A stretch of DNA of 64,000 bases from Rhodanobacter denitrificans (GCF_003335105.1 NZ_QFWQ01000011.1:62001-126000), one strand, 5' to 3'; positions 13,514-22,763 are shown, counted from the first letter of the stretch. Numbers and translations: made by a program. Notes: generated by a model not told the origin, from the sequence alone.

Positions 13514-14580
13514 AGCTTGAGATAAACGCGCCGCCGATCCATCGCCCACACGATCAACCACCACAGCGCCACGAACACCACGGCGAACGCCAGCGACGCC
13601 ACGTATGGGCCGAAGCGCGGCGTCATCCAGCCGGCGAACAGGTGCTGGTAGAGCGGCTCCTGCCAGCCCAGCGCGGGCAGCGCGATCTGCATCAGTTCGG
13701 AACCGGCGTAGGCGGCGATCGCGTTGACGCCGAAGCGGCGGCCCCATGCCGGCCAGCCGCGCCGGTCGATCAGCATGTGGAACGCCAGCAGCGCGAGCGT
13801 GGCCCAGCCGGTGGTCCACAGCACGAACGAGGGCGTCCACAGGTTCTTGTTGAACGGCAGCCATGGCGACCATAGCGCACCGAGCAGCAGCGACAACACG
13901 CCGGCGAATAGCAGGCGCCCGGTTTTCTCCTCGCGCAGCCAGCATCCGGCGCGCAGGCCAAGCAGGGTGCCGGCCAACGACGGCAAGGTAGAGAGCAGGC
14001 CTTCCGGATCGTGGCCGCGGCCGGTCGCCGGATCGATCAGGTAGACGAAGCGGCCGAACAACGCACTGTCGAAACGGCTGGCGATATTCGTCCACGGCTC
14101 CAGCGAGCCGCCGAGCAGGAGCAACCCCCAGTAGCCGAGCAGCAAGGCCGCGATCGCCCCCCACTGCGTGCGTGGTTTCGTGTAGACCGCGAACAGCGCC
14201 ACGCCGGCGAAGCACAGTGCGATCCGCTGCAGCACGCCGGGGAATCGCAGGTGCGCCTGCGGCAGCCACCACGCCGCCAGCAGGTTGATCGCCACGCCGA
14301 GCGTGAGGATGCGCAAGGCACGCCACATCGCGGCGCGGGTCAGCGCGGACGGCGAAGCGCCCTGCTCCAGCCGCGGCAGGATCGCCAGCGCCACCGACAC
14401 GCCGACCACGAACAGGAAGAACGGAAACACCAGGTCGGTCGGCGTGCAGCCGTTCCACGCCGCGTGCTCGAGCGGCCAGTAGACGTGGGCCCAGTCGCCC
14501 GGATCGTTGACCAGCAGCATCGCCGCCACGGTGAAGCCGCGCAGGGCGTCGAGCGAGGCGAGGCGCCGCGCCGGCGTCAT
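13510..14580 (-). CDS. nagX: NagX-like polytopic membrane protein (heparan-alpha-glucosaminide N-acetyltransferase family)
   Basis: A 356-residue integral membrane protein with about ten predicted helices. The N terminus RLASLDALRGFTVAAMLLVND matches the DUF5009/HGSNAT-like family; the loop after helix 1 and the PTDLVFPFFLFVVG segment are family hallmarks. In proteobacterial chitin loci this protein (NagX) sits beside hexosaminidase and GlcNAc genes and is thought to help GlcNAc or chito-oligosaccharides cross the inner membrane, or to acylate them. The biochemical activity is not settled. Its ATG overlaps the stop of the upstream GH20 gene as ATGA, so the two are co-translated. Its stop shares bases with the opposing small membrane-protein gene. 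Confidence 0.85.
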   Translation of the reverse strand: MTPARRLASLDALRGFTVAAMLLVNDPGDWAHVYWPLEHAAWNGCTPTDLVFPFFLFVVGVSVALAILPRLEQGASPSALTRAAMWRALRILTLGVAINLLAAWWLPQAHLRFPGVLQRIALCFAGVALFAVYTKPRTQWGAIAALLLGYWGLLLLGGSLEPWTNIASRFDSALFGRFVYLIDPATGRGHDPEGLLSTLPSLAGTLLGLRAGCWLREEKTGRLLFAGVLSLLLGALWSPWLPFNKNLWTPSFVLWTTGWATLALLAFHMLIDRRGWPAWGRRFGVNAIAAYAGSELMQIALPALGWQEPLYQHLFAGWMTPRFGPYVASLAFAVVFVALWWLIVWAMDRRRVYLKL

Positions 14581-16886
14581 GGCGCAGGCACCAGGCTCAC
14601 CCGGCCCAGCGCATACAACGGCCCGTCGATCGGCGCTGTATAGATCAGGCACAGCGCATGTTCGCCGGCCGGCGCGGGCAGCCGCGCCTCGAGCCTGAAC
14701 TCGCGCGAGGCGTGCGCGGGATCGGGCAGCGGCATCGTGGCCAGCACGGCGCCGTCGCAGCGGTCGGCGCGCACCACCAGCTCGCCGAACGGCGTGGCAT
14801 GCGGGTGCACCACCACCAGCTTCTGCTCGTGCGCCAGCGCGAAGTTGCGCGGCAGCCGCACAGCTTCGACGCGGATCGCGCCGATGCCGTCCAGCAGCGT
14901 GGGCGGGAACAGCTGGCAGGTGTTGAACACGTTCACCGCGTACACCGGCTGGGTGCTGGCGGCGTCCGGCGCGGGCTGCAGGAGCAGCCGGAAATCGCTG
15001 CCGGGGCAGTTCGCCAGCATCGTGCCGGGCAGGCTCAGCAGCGCGGCGCGGTCCAGCACGCGCTCGCGCGGCGCGGCCAGCGCGCTGCCGTCGGCGGCGT
15101 AGCTGGCGGCGCGCACAGTGGCCGGCAGGGTCACGTTGAACGGCGCGTCGTAGCGCGGCGAGGCCGGCGTGGGCGCGCTGCCGTCCAGCGTGTAACGGAT
15201 GGCGCCGATGCTGGTCTGGTTGGCCAGCGTGACCGTGGCCCTGCCGGTGGCCAGCGCCACGTTGCGGTCCACCGCGATGTCCACCGCGAAGGCGGTGTCG
15301 GCATAGCCGATGCGCTGCGCGCGGTAGCGTGCGAGCTGGGCCGGCAGGCGGGCGAGGAAGCCCGGCCAGACCAGCGCGGCCGGCGGCGACCACGCCACTT
15401 CGGCCAGCGCGTCCAGCCGCGGGAACACCGCATGTTCCACGTGCGCCATGGTCGGCATGTGCTCGGTCCACACGTTGGCCTGCACGCCCAGCACGTGCCG
15501 CGCCTGCGCCGCGTCCAGCACGGCTGGCACGGTCGGGATGGCGTACACGTTCTGCAGCGACTCCACGCCGAGGCGGCCGGCGTACGCGTCGGCGGCATCG
15601 CCCTGCACGTGGTCGAAGTACAGGACCGGCGAGGACGACAGCACCACGTCGTGGCCGAGCAGGGCGGCCTTGATCGCGCCGTCGGTGCCGCGCCAGGACA
15701 TCACGGTGGCGTCGGCCGGCAGGTGGTCGCCCTCGAGGATCTCGTCCCAGCCGACCAGCCGGCGGCCGTGCTGTCCGAGGTACTGGCCGACGCGGTCGAT
15801 GAACCAGCCCTGCAGCGTGTTCTCGTTGGCGATGCCCAGCGCATGCATCCGCGCCTGCACCGCGGGCGAAGCCTGCCACTGGTCCTTGATCGCCTCGTCG
15901 CCGCCCACGTGGATGTAGGTCGAGGGGAACAGCGCCATCACCTCGTCCAGCACGTGGTCGATGAAGGTGAAGGTGTCGTCATCGACGTTGTACAGCCAGG
16001 GATTGATGCCGGAGTCGGCGGACACCTGCGGCCGCTGGCCGGTGACGCCGATCCGCGGATACGAGGCTACCGCCGCTTGCGCATGGCCGGGCATGTCCAG
16101 CTCCGGCACGATGGTGATGTGGCGAGCGGCGGCGTAGGCCACCACGCGGCGGATCTCGTCCTGGGTGTAGAAGCCGCCGTAGCGCTTCGGCTCGCCGTCG
16201 CGGCCCGCGCCGGGCGGCGTGCGCCAGGCGCCGATGCGAGTGAGCTCTGGGTAGCGCTTGATCTGGATGCGCCAGCCCTGGTCGTCGGTGAGATGCCAGT
16301 GGAACGTGTTGAGCTTGTGCTGCGCCATCTGGTCCAGCAGGCGCTCGATCTCGTCGACCGTCTGGAAGTGCCGCACGGAATCCAGCATCAGGCCGCGCCA
16401 GGCGAAGCGGGGCTGGTCGCGGATGGACAGCGCGGGCACATCGACCGCGCCCTGCTTCGCATCGGGAGTGAGCAGTTGCCACAGGGTCACCGCGCCGTAG
16501 AACAGGCCGGCGTCGTCGCGCGCACTGACCCGGATGCCTTGCGGCGTGACATCCAGCGCATAGCCTTCGCGGTTCGCCACCGGCGCGGCGGGATCGTGCT
16601 GCAGCACGATCGTGCCTGCGGCGGCCGCGCCGTGCTTCAGCGGCAGGTGCAGGCCGCGGGTGCGCGCGACGAGGTCGGCCAGCCAGGCGCCGGTGCGGCG
16701 GGTCGAGGCGGCATCGTCGGCGAGCACGATCGGCGTGTGCGCATCGACGGTGAAGCTGCCGGCATCGACGCGCAGTTGCGCCGGCAGCGGCAGCAGGGCG
16801 GGAATCGGCGGCTCGGCGGCCCGGGCGAAGCCGGCGAGGCCCAGTGCCAGGGTCGCGCACCCGAGCAGGATCAAACGGCGGGTCAT
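14577..16886 (-). CDS. GH20 beta-N-acetylhexosaminidase
   Basis: A 769-residue exported enzyme that releases terminal GlcNAc from chito-oligosaccharides. A signal peptide (about residues 1-24, ending ARAAEPP) is followed by the GH20b N-terminal domain (about 30-155) and the catalytic barrel starting at FAWRGLMLDSVRHF. The acid/base pair is D330-E331 in HVGGDE. TFHWHLTDDQGW and PELDMPGH are further signatures. A C-terminal chitobiase-like region (TLDGSAPTPASPRYD) and a beta-rich tail extend it beyond the catalytic core. MTRRLILLG was chosen as start because the signal peptide begins there and GGAG is appropriately spaced. It is translationally coupled to nagX, and a terminator separates it from the receptor gene upstream. 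Confidence 0.93.
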   Translation of the reverse strand: MTRRLILLGCATLALGLAGFARAAEPPIPALLPLPAQLRVDAGSFTVDAHTPIVLADDAASTRRTGAWLADLVARTRGLHLPLKHGAAAAGTIVLQHDPAAPVANREGYALDVTPQGIRVSARDDAGLFYGAVTLWQLLTPDAKQGAVDVPALSIRDQPRFAWRGLMLDSVRHFQTVDEIERLLDQMAQHKLNTFHWHLTDDQGWRIQIKRYPELTRIGAWRTPPGAGRDGEPKRYGGFYTQDEIRRVVAYAAARHITIVPELDMPGHAQAAVASYPRIGVTGQRPQVSADSGINPWLYNVDDDTFTFIDHVLDEVMALFPSTYIHVGGDEAIKDQWQASPAVQARMHALGIANENTLQGWFIDRVGQYLGQHGRRLVGWDEILEGDHLPADATVMSWRGTDGAIKAALLGHDVVLSSSPVLYFDHVQGDAADAYAGRLGVESLQNVYAIPTVPAVLDAAQARHVLGVQANVWTEHMPTMAHVEHAVFPRLDALAEVAWSPPAALVWPGFLARLPAQLARYRAQRIGYADTAFAVDIAVDRNVALATGRATVTLANQTSIGAIRYTLDGSAPTPASPRYDAPFNVTLPATVRAASYAADGSALAAPRERVLDRAALLSLPGTMLANCPGSDFRLLLQPAPDAASTQPVYAVNVFNTCQLFPPTLLDGIGAIRVEAVRLPRNFALAHEQKLVVVHPHATPFGELVVRADRCDGAVLATMPLPDPAHASREFRLEARLPAPAGEHALCLIYTAPIDGPLYALGRVSLVPAP

Positions 16887-16922
16887 CGGCGGTCTCCGTC
16901 GCAACAGGTGCATCACGCTAGC

Positions 16923-16957
16923 AAAAAAGCGGGCCCGGCAAGATGGGGCCGGGCCCG
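16923..16957 (-). terminator. Rho-independent terminator after the GlcNAc-locus TonB receptor
   Basis: Read on the minus strand, a perfect 9-bp GC stem (16931-16939 with 16948-16956, 8-base loop) is followed directly by six T residues. It lies between the TonB receptor and the GH20 gene, which share direction. It would therefore end or attenuate receptor transcription before the hexosaminidase-nagX pair. Confidence 0.85.
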
Positions 16958-17018
16958 GTTGGGGAGGATGCGGAGCCGTCCGTGGCCCGCTTCGCGGTGG
17001 AACAGGGTCAGAACAGGG

Positions 17019-19739
17019 TCAGAGCTTCAAACGCAGGTTCAGGTAGTACTGCCGGCCGTTGTCGTAGAACGCGTACGGCTGCTTCCCGTAGGTGGCGTTC
17101 TGCGTGTAGTACTTCAGCTTCGGATTGTTGAGGTTCATCGCGTCGAGCGACAGCGAGATGTGGTCGTTGAGCTGGTAGCCCAGCGACACCGCGAGGTTGC
17201 CGATGCCCTGCTGGAAGTAGGTGTCGGTACGGCTCACGCCGGCATAGAACGCCGAACGGTAGGTGTAGCTGACGCGGGCGTTGAACTGCTTGTTCTCGAA
17301 ATAGCCCGACACGTTGTAGGTGTTCTTCGAGGTGCCCTGCAACGGCTTGTCCCCCGTGGCGTGGCCGTCGGCATAGGTGTAGTTGGCCTGCACGCCGAAG
17401 TTGTCGCCGATCGGCTGGATGTAGTTCAGCTCCACGCCGCGGACCTGTCCGTTGACGTTGGTCGGCACGCTGATCAGGTAGTTCGAGAACACGTCGTGGC
17501 CGGCAGCCTGGCTGGCCGGCATGTCCTTGAAGCTGCGCGTCTGGTTGCCGAAGGTGACGTAGTCCTTCAGGTTCATCGCGTACACGCCGGCCGACAGCAG
17601 GCCGCGCGGCGCGAAGTACCATTCCGCCGCGGCATCGAAGTTGCTCGATATCAGCGGCCTGAGCTGCGGATTGCCGCCGCTGCCGGTGTGGGTGAGGTCG
17701 TCGGCCGACACCGAGCCGGCCAGCGCCGAGTAGTCCGGACGGGTCATCGTCTGCGACGCGGCGAAGCGCAGCAGCAGGTCGTCGGTGACGGCAAGCTTGA
17801 GGTTGGCGCTGGGCAGGAACTTATCGTAGCTGTGCCGGTAGGTGTTCCAGTAGTAGTCGCCGAAGGCCGAGCCGGTGATCGGGCCGGTGACCGTGCTGGC
17901 CGCGGCATCGGGCGCGGTGCTGCTGTAGCCGATGTCCTCCTTGGTCTTCACGTAGCGCACGCCGATATTGCCGCTGGCGATGCCGGACTCGAAGTTCAGC
18001 TGCAGGTAGGCGGCCGTGTCCTTCTCCCCGACCCTGTAGATGTCGTTGAAGTAGAAGCGCCCGACCGGATCGCGGTTGGCGAACTTCGCGTCGATCTGCG
18101 CCAGTTGGCCCGGCGTCCAGAACCAGATCGGGCCGGGGAAGCTGCCGCCGAGCGAACCGTTGAAGCCGCCGGGATAGCTGCTGTAGGTGCCGGTCGGATA
18201 GGCGGCCGGGTTCTGCCAGTCGGAAGCCCAGTTCGGACCCTGCGCCACTTCGAACGGGTTCGCGCGGGTGTGCTTGGCATAGCGGCCGCCGAACTGCAGC
18301 GAGGTGACCGCGTCGTTGTCGAAGCTGAGCTCGCCGTCGAACTGCGCCCAATCCTCCTTGTCCTTCACCTTGATGCCCTGGCCGCCGAAAATCCAGCCGG
18401 CGGACGGCAGGATGCCCGACGGCGAGCTGTTGTCGCCGCCCAGCGTCCAGTTGATCGGCTGGCCGATGCCGCGCATGTTCCAGCTGGCGCCGGCGCCGCT
18501 GGCCGTGCCCAGTTCGATCACGTCCTGGGTCGGGCTGCTGCCGGTGCCGCGGGTGGTGCCGACCTGGCCCTTGAGGTCGAGGTGGTCGGTGACGCGCCAG
18601 TCGGCATCGAGGGTGAGGTACTTCGATTCCGACGACGCGCCGGGGCGGGAGATCTGGTCGTAAACGCCGTAGGCGCCGGTGCCGCCGGCGATCGAGCCGC
18701 TGGTGACCACGTTGTTGTTGATCGAGTTGGCGGTCAGCACGCCGCCGCCCGCCAGCGCGCTGCTGGCCCACATCATGTAGTTGCGGTTGTAGTTGTCGGC
18801 CTTGAGCTTGGAGTAGAAGCCGCTGAGGTCGAGCGTGAGGTTGTCAGTCGGCTTGACCTGGAAGTCGATCACGCCGCCCTTGCGCTCGCGCTGCTGGGTG
18901 AACAGCACCGCACCGATCTCGTTCGGGTAGTACACGGTGTTGCCGCCGACCGTGGTGGGCAGGTAGCCGCCCACCACCTCCTGGCCGTTGCGCTGCAGAC
19001 TGCGCTTCTCGTAGAAGCCCTGCACCAGCACGCCGGCGGTGTTGGCGTCGTTCTTCCAGTTGAACAGGCCGCTGAACTGCGGCTTGGTGTCGCCGGGCAG
19101 GTCCGAATACACGCCGCCGATCGAGGCCTCGGCGGTAACCGGCTTGGCGAACTCCAGCGGCTTGCGCGTGATGATGTCCACCGAACCGGCGCTGCCGCCT
19201 TCGACGATGCTGGCCTCGGAGGTCTTGTGCACCACCACCTGGCTGACGATCTCCGACGGCAGCAGGGTGTAGCTCACGCTGCGGCCCACGGTCTGCACCT
19301 GGCTCAGCACGAACCAGTCACCGGTGCCTACGGTATGGCCGTTGACCAGGGTCTGGGTGAGGCTGGGCGCGGTACCGCGCAGGCTGACGCGGTCGCTCTC
19401 GTCGAAGCCGCCTTCGCTGGCGCTGGACGAACTGATGTTGACGCCGGGCAGGCGCTGCAGCGTGTCGGCCACGTTCTTCGCCGGCAGCTTGCCGATGTCC
19501 TCGGCGGTGACGACCTCCACGTGCGAGGCCGCCTCCTTCTTCAGCGCCAGCGACTCGGCCTCGCTGTTGCGGATGCCGGTGACGATCACCGTGCTCAGGG
19601 TCCTGGCCTGCTTCTCCTTTGCATGGTTCTGGCTGGACTGGCTGTCGGTGTTCGCCTGGCTGTCCTGCGCATACAGCGCGCCGGAAACGCACAGGCTGGC
19701 GATGATGCTCGCGGCTAGCAATGTCTTGCGGTAGTTCAT
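17019..19739 (-). CDS. TonB-dependent receptor, probable chito-oligosaccharide/GlcNAc transporter
   Basis: A 906-residue outer-membrane receptor of the TonB-Xanth-Caul type. The signal peptide ends near SGALYAQDS. An acidic/Gln-rich linker and the TonB-box region TLSTVIVTG (about residues 47-55) precede the plug (LPAKNVADTLQRLPGVNIS, VSLRGTAPSLTQTLVNGH). A barrel follows, ending YYLNLRLKL. A very strong GGGGAGGAG ribosome site precedes the ATG. Plugs with the ADTLQRLPGV signature are typical of carbohydrate receptors in Xanthomonadales. Lying between a sugar kinase and a GH20 hexosaminidase, it most likely imports chitin oligomers. A short direct repeat (ACAGGGTCAGA twice) overlaps and follows the stop codon. 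Confidence 0.92.
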   Translation of the reverse strand: MNYRKTLLAASIIASLCVSGALYAQDSQANTDSQSSQNHAKEKQARTLSTVIVTGIRNSEAESLALKKEAASHVEVVTAEDIGKLPAKNVADTLQRLPGVNISSSSASEGGFDESDRVSLRGTAPSLTQTLVNGHTVGTGDWFVLSQVQTVGRSVSYTLLPSEIVSQVVVHKTSEASIVEGGSAGSVDIITRKPLEFAKPVTAEASIGGVYSDLPGDTKPQFSGLFNWKNDANTAGVLVQGFYEKRSLQRNGQEVVGGYLPTTVGGNTVYYPNEIGAVLFTQQRERKGGVIDFQVKPTDNLTLDLSGFYSKLKADNYNRNYMMWASSALAGGGVLTANSINNNVVTSGSIAGGTGAYGVYDQISRPGASSESKYLTLDADWRVTDHLDLKGQVGTTRGTGSSPTQDVIELGTASGAGASWNMRGIGQPINWTLGGDNSSPSGILPSAGWIFGGQGIKVKDKEDWAQFDGELSFDNDAVTSLQFGGRYAKHTRANPFEVAQGPNWASDWQNPAAYPTGTYSSYPGGFNGSLGGSFPGPIWFWTPGQLAQIDAKFANRDPVGRFYFNDIYRVGEKDTAAYLQLNFESGIASGNIGVRYVKTKEDIGYSSTAPDAAASTVTGPITGSAFGDYYWNTYRHSYDKFLPSANLKLAVTDDLLLRFAASQTMTRPDYSALAGSVSADDLTHTGSGGNPQLRPLISSNFDAAAEWYFAPRGLLSAGVYAMNLKDYVTFGNQTRSFKDMPASQAAGHDVFSNYLISVPTNVNGQVRGVELNYIQPIGDNFGVQANYTYADGHATGDKPLQGTSKNTYNVSGYFENKQFNARVSYTYRSAFYAGVSRTDTYFQQGIGNLAVSLGYQLNDHISLSLDAMNLNNPKLKYYTQNATYGKQPYAFYDNGRQYYLNLRLKL

Positions 19740-19839
19740 GATCTCCTCCCCTCAGAGGCTGGCTCGAATCAAGACCGGCATGACGACGGTCGCGGATGTT
19801 GTGCAAAGGCTGGCTCGGCGCCGTGCTGGCGGATGACGG

Positions 19840-20937
19840 TCATCCCGTGGCTCCGTCCCGTCCATCCAGAAACCAGCCTGCGGCGCCGATGACACCAAGC
19901 TGGCCGTGCTCGATCAGTCGTACTGGAACCTGCTGCAGATAGGCGCGCATCACGCCCTTGTTGAAGTAGCGTTCGGCGAACGTGCTGGCGCGCAGGAACG
20001 GCTGGATCTGCGGCAGGATGCCGCCGGCCAGGTAGGCTCCGCCGCGGGCGCCGTACAGCAGCACCAGGTCGCCGACGAAACTGCCGAGCAGGCCGCAGAA
20101 CACCTCCAGCGCCTCCACCGCGGCGACGTCATGGCCGGCCAGCGCGGCAGCGGTCACCTCGGCTGGCGTGAGCGCGCGGGCGCCGCCGCCGCGCAGCTCG
20201 CACAGCGCGCGATAGAGCCTGAGCAGGCCCGGGCCGGACAGCGCGTCCTCGAACGGCACGTGCGAATGCTGGCGTCGGAACAACCGCAGGATCTCGATCT
20301 CGCGCTCGTTGCCGGGCGCCAGCGCGACCTGCCCCGCCTCGGTGGCCAGCACCTGCGCGCGCGGCTGGCCCGGCAGCAGCACCGCCGAACCCAGCCCGGT
20401 GCCCGGCCCCATCACCAGCACCGGCCCGGGCGCCGACGGCAGCGTGGCATCGATGACCGGCTGCGTCTCGTCGGCGCCGATGAACTGGGTGGCGTAGGCG
20501 AGCGCTTCGAAATCGTTGATCACCATCAGCCGCCGGATGCCGAGGCCGTCGCGGATCTCGCGGATCGACACCGGCCACGGCAGGTTCTCGTTGACGATCG
20601 CGTCGTCCAGCACGTAGCCGGCGCAGGCCACCGCGCAATGGCGCAGCTGTTCGCGCAGCGCCGCGTGCGGCGTGCCGGCCAGCTGGTCGACGAAGTCCTG
20701 CAGCATCGCGGCGAGGCCGGACCAGTCGGCGCAGCTGTAGCGGTGGTAGTGCAGCACGCTGACCGGACGCCGGCCGGATGCCCGGCCCGCGACCAGGCCG
20801 ATGCGCGCATGCGTGCCGCCGATGTCGGCGGCCAGGAACGGCTGCCCCGGATCCGGCACGTCCAGGCCGGCCGGATGCGACGCTCCGGCGGGCGCCGCCG
20901 ACTTCGCCGCATGATGCTGGTTTGCGACTCCCCCCAC
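19840..20937 (-). CDS. Glk-family sugar kinase, probable GlcNAc kinase (or glucokinase)
   Basis: A 365-residue ATP-dependent hexokinase of the bacterial glucokinase (Glk) family rather than the ROK family. The phosphate-binding motif is LAADIGGTHARIGL (about residues 35-48), the catalytic motif is VINDFEALAYA, and MGPGTGLGSA is the second ATP-binding loop. The start is GTG with GGGAG seven bases upstream; there is no usable ATG before the ATP site. This makes an N-terminal extension of about 30 residues compared with E. coli Glk. It is the first gene leftwards from the operator-containing divergent region and faces the NagP permease. Phosphorylation of imported GlcNAc is therefore the likely role, as in other Xanthomonadales nag loci; glucose is the alternative substrate. 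Confidence 0.87.
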   Translation of the reverse strand: MGGVANQHHAAKSAAPAGASHPAGLDVPDPGQPFLAADIGGTHARIGLVAGRASGRRPVSVLHYHRYSCADWSGLAAMLQDFVDQLAGTPHAALREQLRHCAVACAGYVLDDAIVNENLPWPVSIREIRDGLGIRRLMVINDFEALAYATQFIGADETQPVIDATLPSAPGPVLVMGPGTGLGSAVLLPGQPRAQVLATEAGQVALAPGNEREIEILRLFRRQHSHVPFEDALSGPGLLRLYRALCELRGGGARALTPAEVTAAALAGHDVAAVEALEVFCGLLGSFVGDLVLLYGARGGAYLAGGILPQIQPFLRASTFAERYFNKGVMRAYLQQVPVRLIEHGQLGVIGAAGWFLDGRDGATG

Positions 20938-21030
20938 CCCGTTCTCCCGTGGCCGATGGTTTTCCGATCCGGACGCACTGGATCGGCGCAGGCCCGGCTG
21001 GCCTGATTCGGGCGAAGTCTGTGGTCACGA

Positions 21031-21044
21031 TGACAACGTTGTCA
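21031..21044. promoter_or_regulatory. LacI-family operator O1 (probable NagR site) at the kinase promoter
   Basis: A perfect 14-bp palindrome, TGACAACGTTGTCA, with the central CG usual for LacI-family sites. On the minus strand it overlaps TTGACA (21045-21040), a consensus -35 box for the kinase gene about 95 bp away; the matching -10 (CAGACT, 17-bp spacing) is weak. Bound repressor would block this promoter. Confidence 0.8.
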
Positions 21045-21272
21045 ATCCTGTCACAGCCGATTCTTGGAACATTCGATGTGGCACCGCCGCATAGCTGTCG
21101 CGACACTCCCGGGCGCATCCCCGAGATGACGGAGTTCACGGCTTGTTTCGCTGTGTTTTCGTTGGAATCCACCGTGCGTTCCCGACCTGCTGCATCGCCA
21201 CATCAATCGTCTCGAACAGCCGTCCGGACGGCTCGACCCCAGCGGCAATCGGAGGTCCTCCGTTGGCACGAA

Positions 21273-21301
21273 TTGACAACGTTGCACTTTTCGGCGAATA
21301 A
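21273..21301 (+). promoter_or_regulatory. nagP promoter with LacI-family operator O2
   Basis: A consensus -35 TTGACA (21273-21278), a 17-bp spacer and a GAATAA -10-like box (21296-21301) lie upstream of the permease gene. The -35 lies inside TGACAACGTTGCA (21274-21286), which is O1 minus one base. The ~60-nt leader that would follow contains two short stem-loops (21303-21321 and 21327-21350) just before the GGGGAGA ribosome site. The whole 20938-21369 gap holds only this divergent control region. Confidence 0.7.
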
Positions 21302-21369
21302 AGGGACATCCCGTCTGTCCCGGCCACCCGGCCGAAGCGACACGGCCGGGCCCCGGGGAGAACGAGACC

Positions 21370-22656
21370 ATGGCGACAACGCAGGCGGCGATGCAGGCCG
21401 ATCGCACCAACCTCGGACCGATGCTGGTCATCGGCCTGCTGTTTTTCATCTTCGGCTTCGTCACCTGGCTCAACGGGCCGCTGATCACCTTCGTCAAGCT
21501 GGCCTTCGATCTCGACGACGTGAACGCGTTCCTGGTGCCGATGGCGTTCTACCTGTCGTACTTTTTCCTGGCGCTGCCGTCGTCGGCGGTGCTTCGCCGC
21601 ACCGGCATGAAAAAGGGCATGGCACTCGGCCTGTTCGTGATGGCGGTCGGCGCGGTGCTGTTCGGCCAGTTCGCCACCATGCGGCTGTATCCGGGCGCGC
21701 TGACCGGGCTGTTCGTGATCGGTGCCGGGCTGTCGCTGCTGCAGACCGCATCCAATCCCTACATCAGCATCCTCGGCCCGATCGACAGCGCGGCGCAGCG
21801 CATCGCCTTCATGGGCATCTGCAACAAGCTGGCCGGCGCGATCGCCCCGTTCGCGTTCGGCGCGCTGGTGCTCAGCGGCATCGGCAGGTTCGGCCAGCAA
21901 GTCGAGTCGGCGCCGACGCCGGAGGCGCGCGACGCCCTGCTCAACGCGTTCGCCGGCAAGGTGCACCTGCCGTACATGGTGATGGCGGGCCTGCTGGTGG
22001 TGCTGGCGATCTGGATCGCGCGCTCGTCGCTGCCGGAGATCAGGCCGGCCGGCGCCAACAGCGAGCAGGCGATTGGCCACCGCGACGGCAGCATCTTCAG
22101 CTTCCCGCACCTGTGGCTGGGCGTGCTGTGCCTGTTCCTCTACGTGGGCGTGGAAGTGATGGCCGGCGACGCGATCGGCACCTACGGCCAGGGCTTCGGC
22201 CTGCCGCCGGACGCCACCAAGCACTTCACCTCGTACACGCTGGTCGGGATGCTGGCCGGCTACCTGGCCGGGCTGGCGCTGATCCCGCGCTTCATCACGC
22301 AGCAGCGCTACCTGGCGGTATCGGCGGTGCTGGGCGTGGCCTTCGCGCTCGGCGCCTACCTCACCCACGGCTACCTTTCGGTGGCGTTCGTGGCAGCGCT
22401 GGGCTTCGCCAACGCGATGATGTGGCCGGCGATCTTCCCGCTGGCGATCAACGGGCTCGGCCGCCACACCGAAGCTGGCTCGGCGCTGCTGATCATGGGC
22501 ATCGCCGGCGGCGCGGTGGTGCCGCAGCTGTTCGTGCACCTGAAGCAGCACGTCGACTTCCAGCTCGCGTTCACGCTGCTGATGGTGCCGTGCTACCTGT
22601 ACATCCTGTATTACGGGCTGGCCGGCCACCGGGTCGGCCAGCGCGCGGCGCGCTGA
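21370..22656 (+). CDS. nagP: NagP-like MFS sugar permease (FHS family, GlcNAc uptake)
   Basis: A 428-residue, 12-helix major facilitator of the fucose/GlcNAc:H+ symporter (FHS) family. Family marks include the N-terminal GLLFFIFGFVTWLNGPLI helix, LPSSAVLRRTGMKKGM after helix 2, and the conserved helix-4 region LLQTASNPYISILGP. It would carry GlcNAc (or glucose) across the inner membrane. It is transcribed away from the Glk-family kinase from a region carrying two LacI-type operators and is followed by the LacI-type regulator gene. This permease-kinase-repressor arrangement is the standard nagP locus of Xanthomonadales and Alteromonadales. The ribosome site GGGGAGA lies about 8 nt upstream. 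Confidence 0.9.
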   Translation: MATTQAAMQADRTNLGPMLVIGLLFFIFGFVTWLNGPLITFVKLAFDLDDVNAFLVPMAFYLSYFFLALPSSAVLRRTGMKKGMALGLFVMAVGAVLFGQFATMRLYPGALTGLFVIGAGLSLLQTASNPYISILGPIDSAAQRIAFMGICNKLAGAIAPFAFGALVLSGIGRFGQQVESAPTPEARDALLNAFAGKVHLPYMVMAGLLVVLAIWIARSSLPEIRPAGANSEQAIGHRDGSIFSFPHLWLGVLCLFLYVGVEVMAGDAIGTYGQGFGLPPDATKHFTSYTLVGMLAGYLAGLALIPRFITQQRYLAVSAVLGVAFALGAYLTHGYLSVAFVAALGFANAMMWPAIFPLAINGLGRHTEAGSALLIMGIAGGAVVPQLFVHLKQHVDFQLAFTLLMVPCYLYILYYGLAGHRVGQRAAR

Positions 22657-22763
22657 ATCGCGGATTCGCCACGCTCCGGGCCATACGCTAGGATGCATGC
22701 GCCGCCGCGTCCGTGCGCGGCTCCGTCGGCACCATGGCGCGCCCGGCGTATCAGGTCCTTTCG

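Noticed and set aside
14658-19718. A 1686-codon open frame on the plus strand across the GH20 and TonB-receptor genes
   Set aside because: It is antisense to two well-supported genes; its composition (Arg/Ala/Val/Gly/His-rich) is the usual product of reading high-GC genes on the other strand, and it matches no protein-like pattern.
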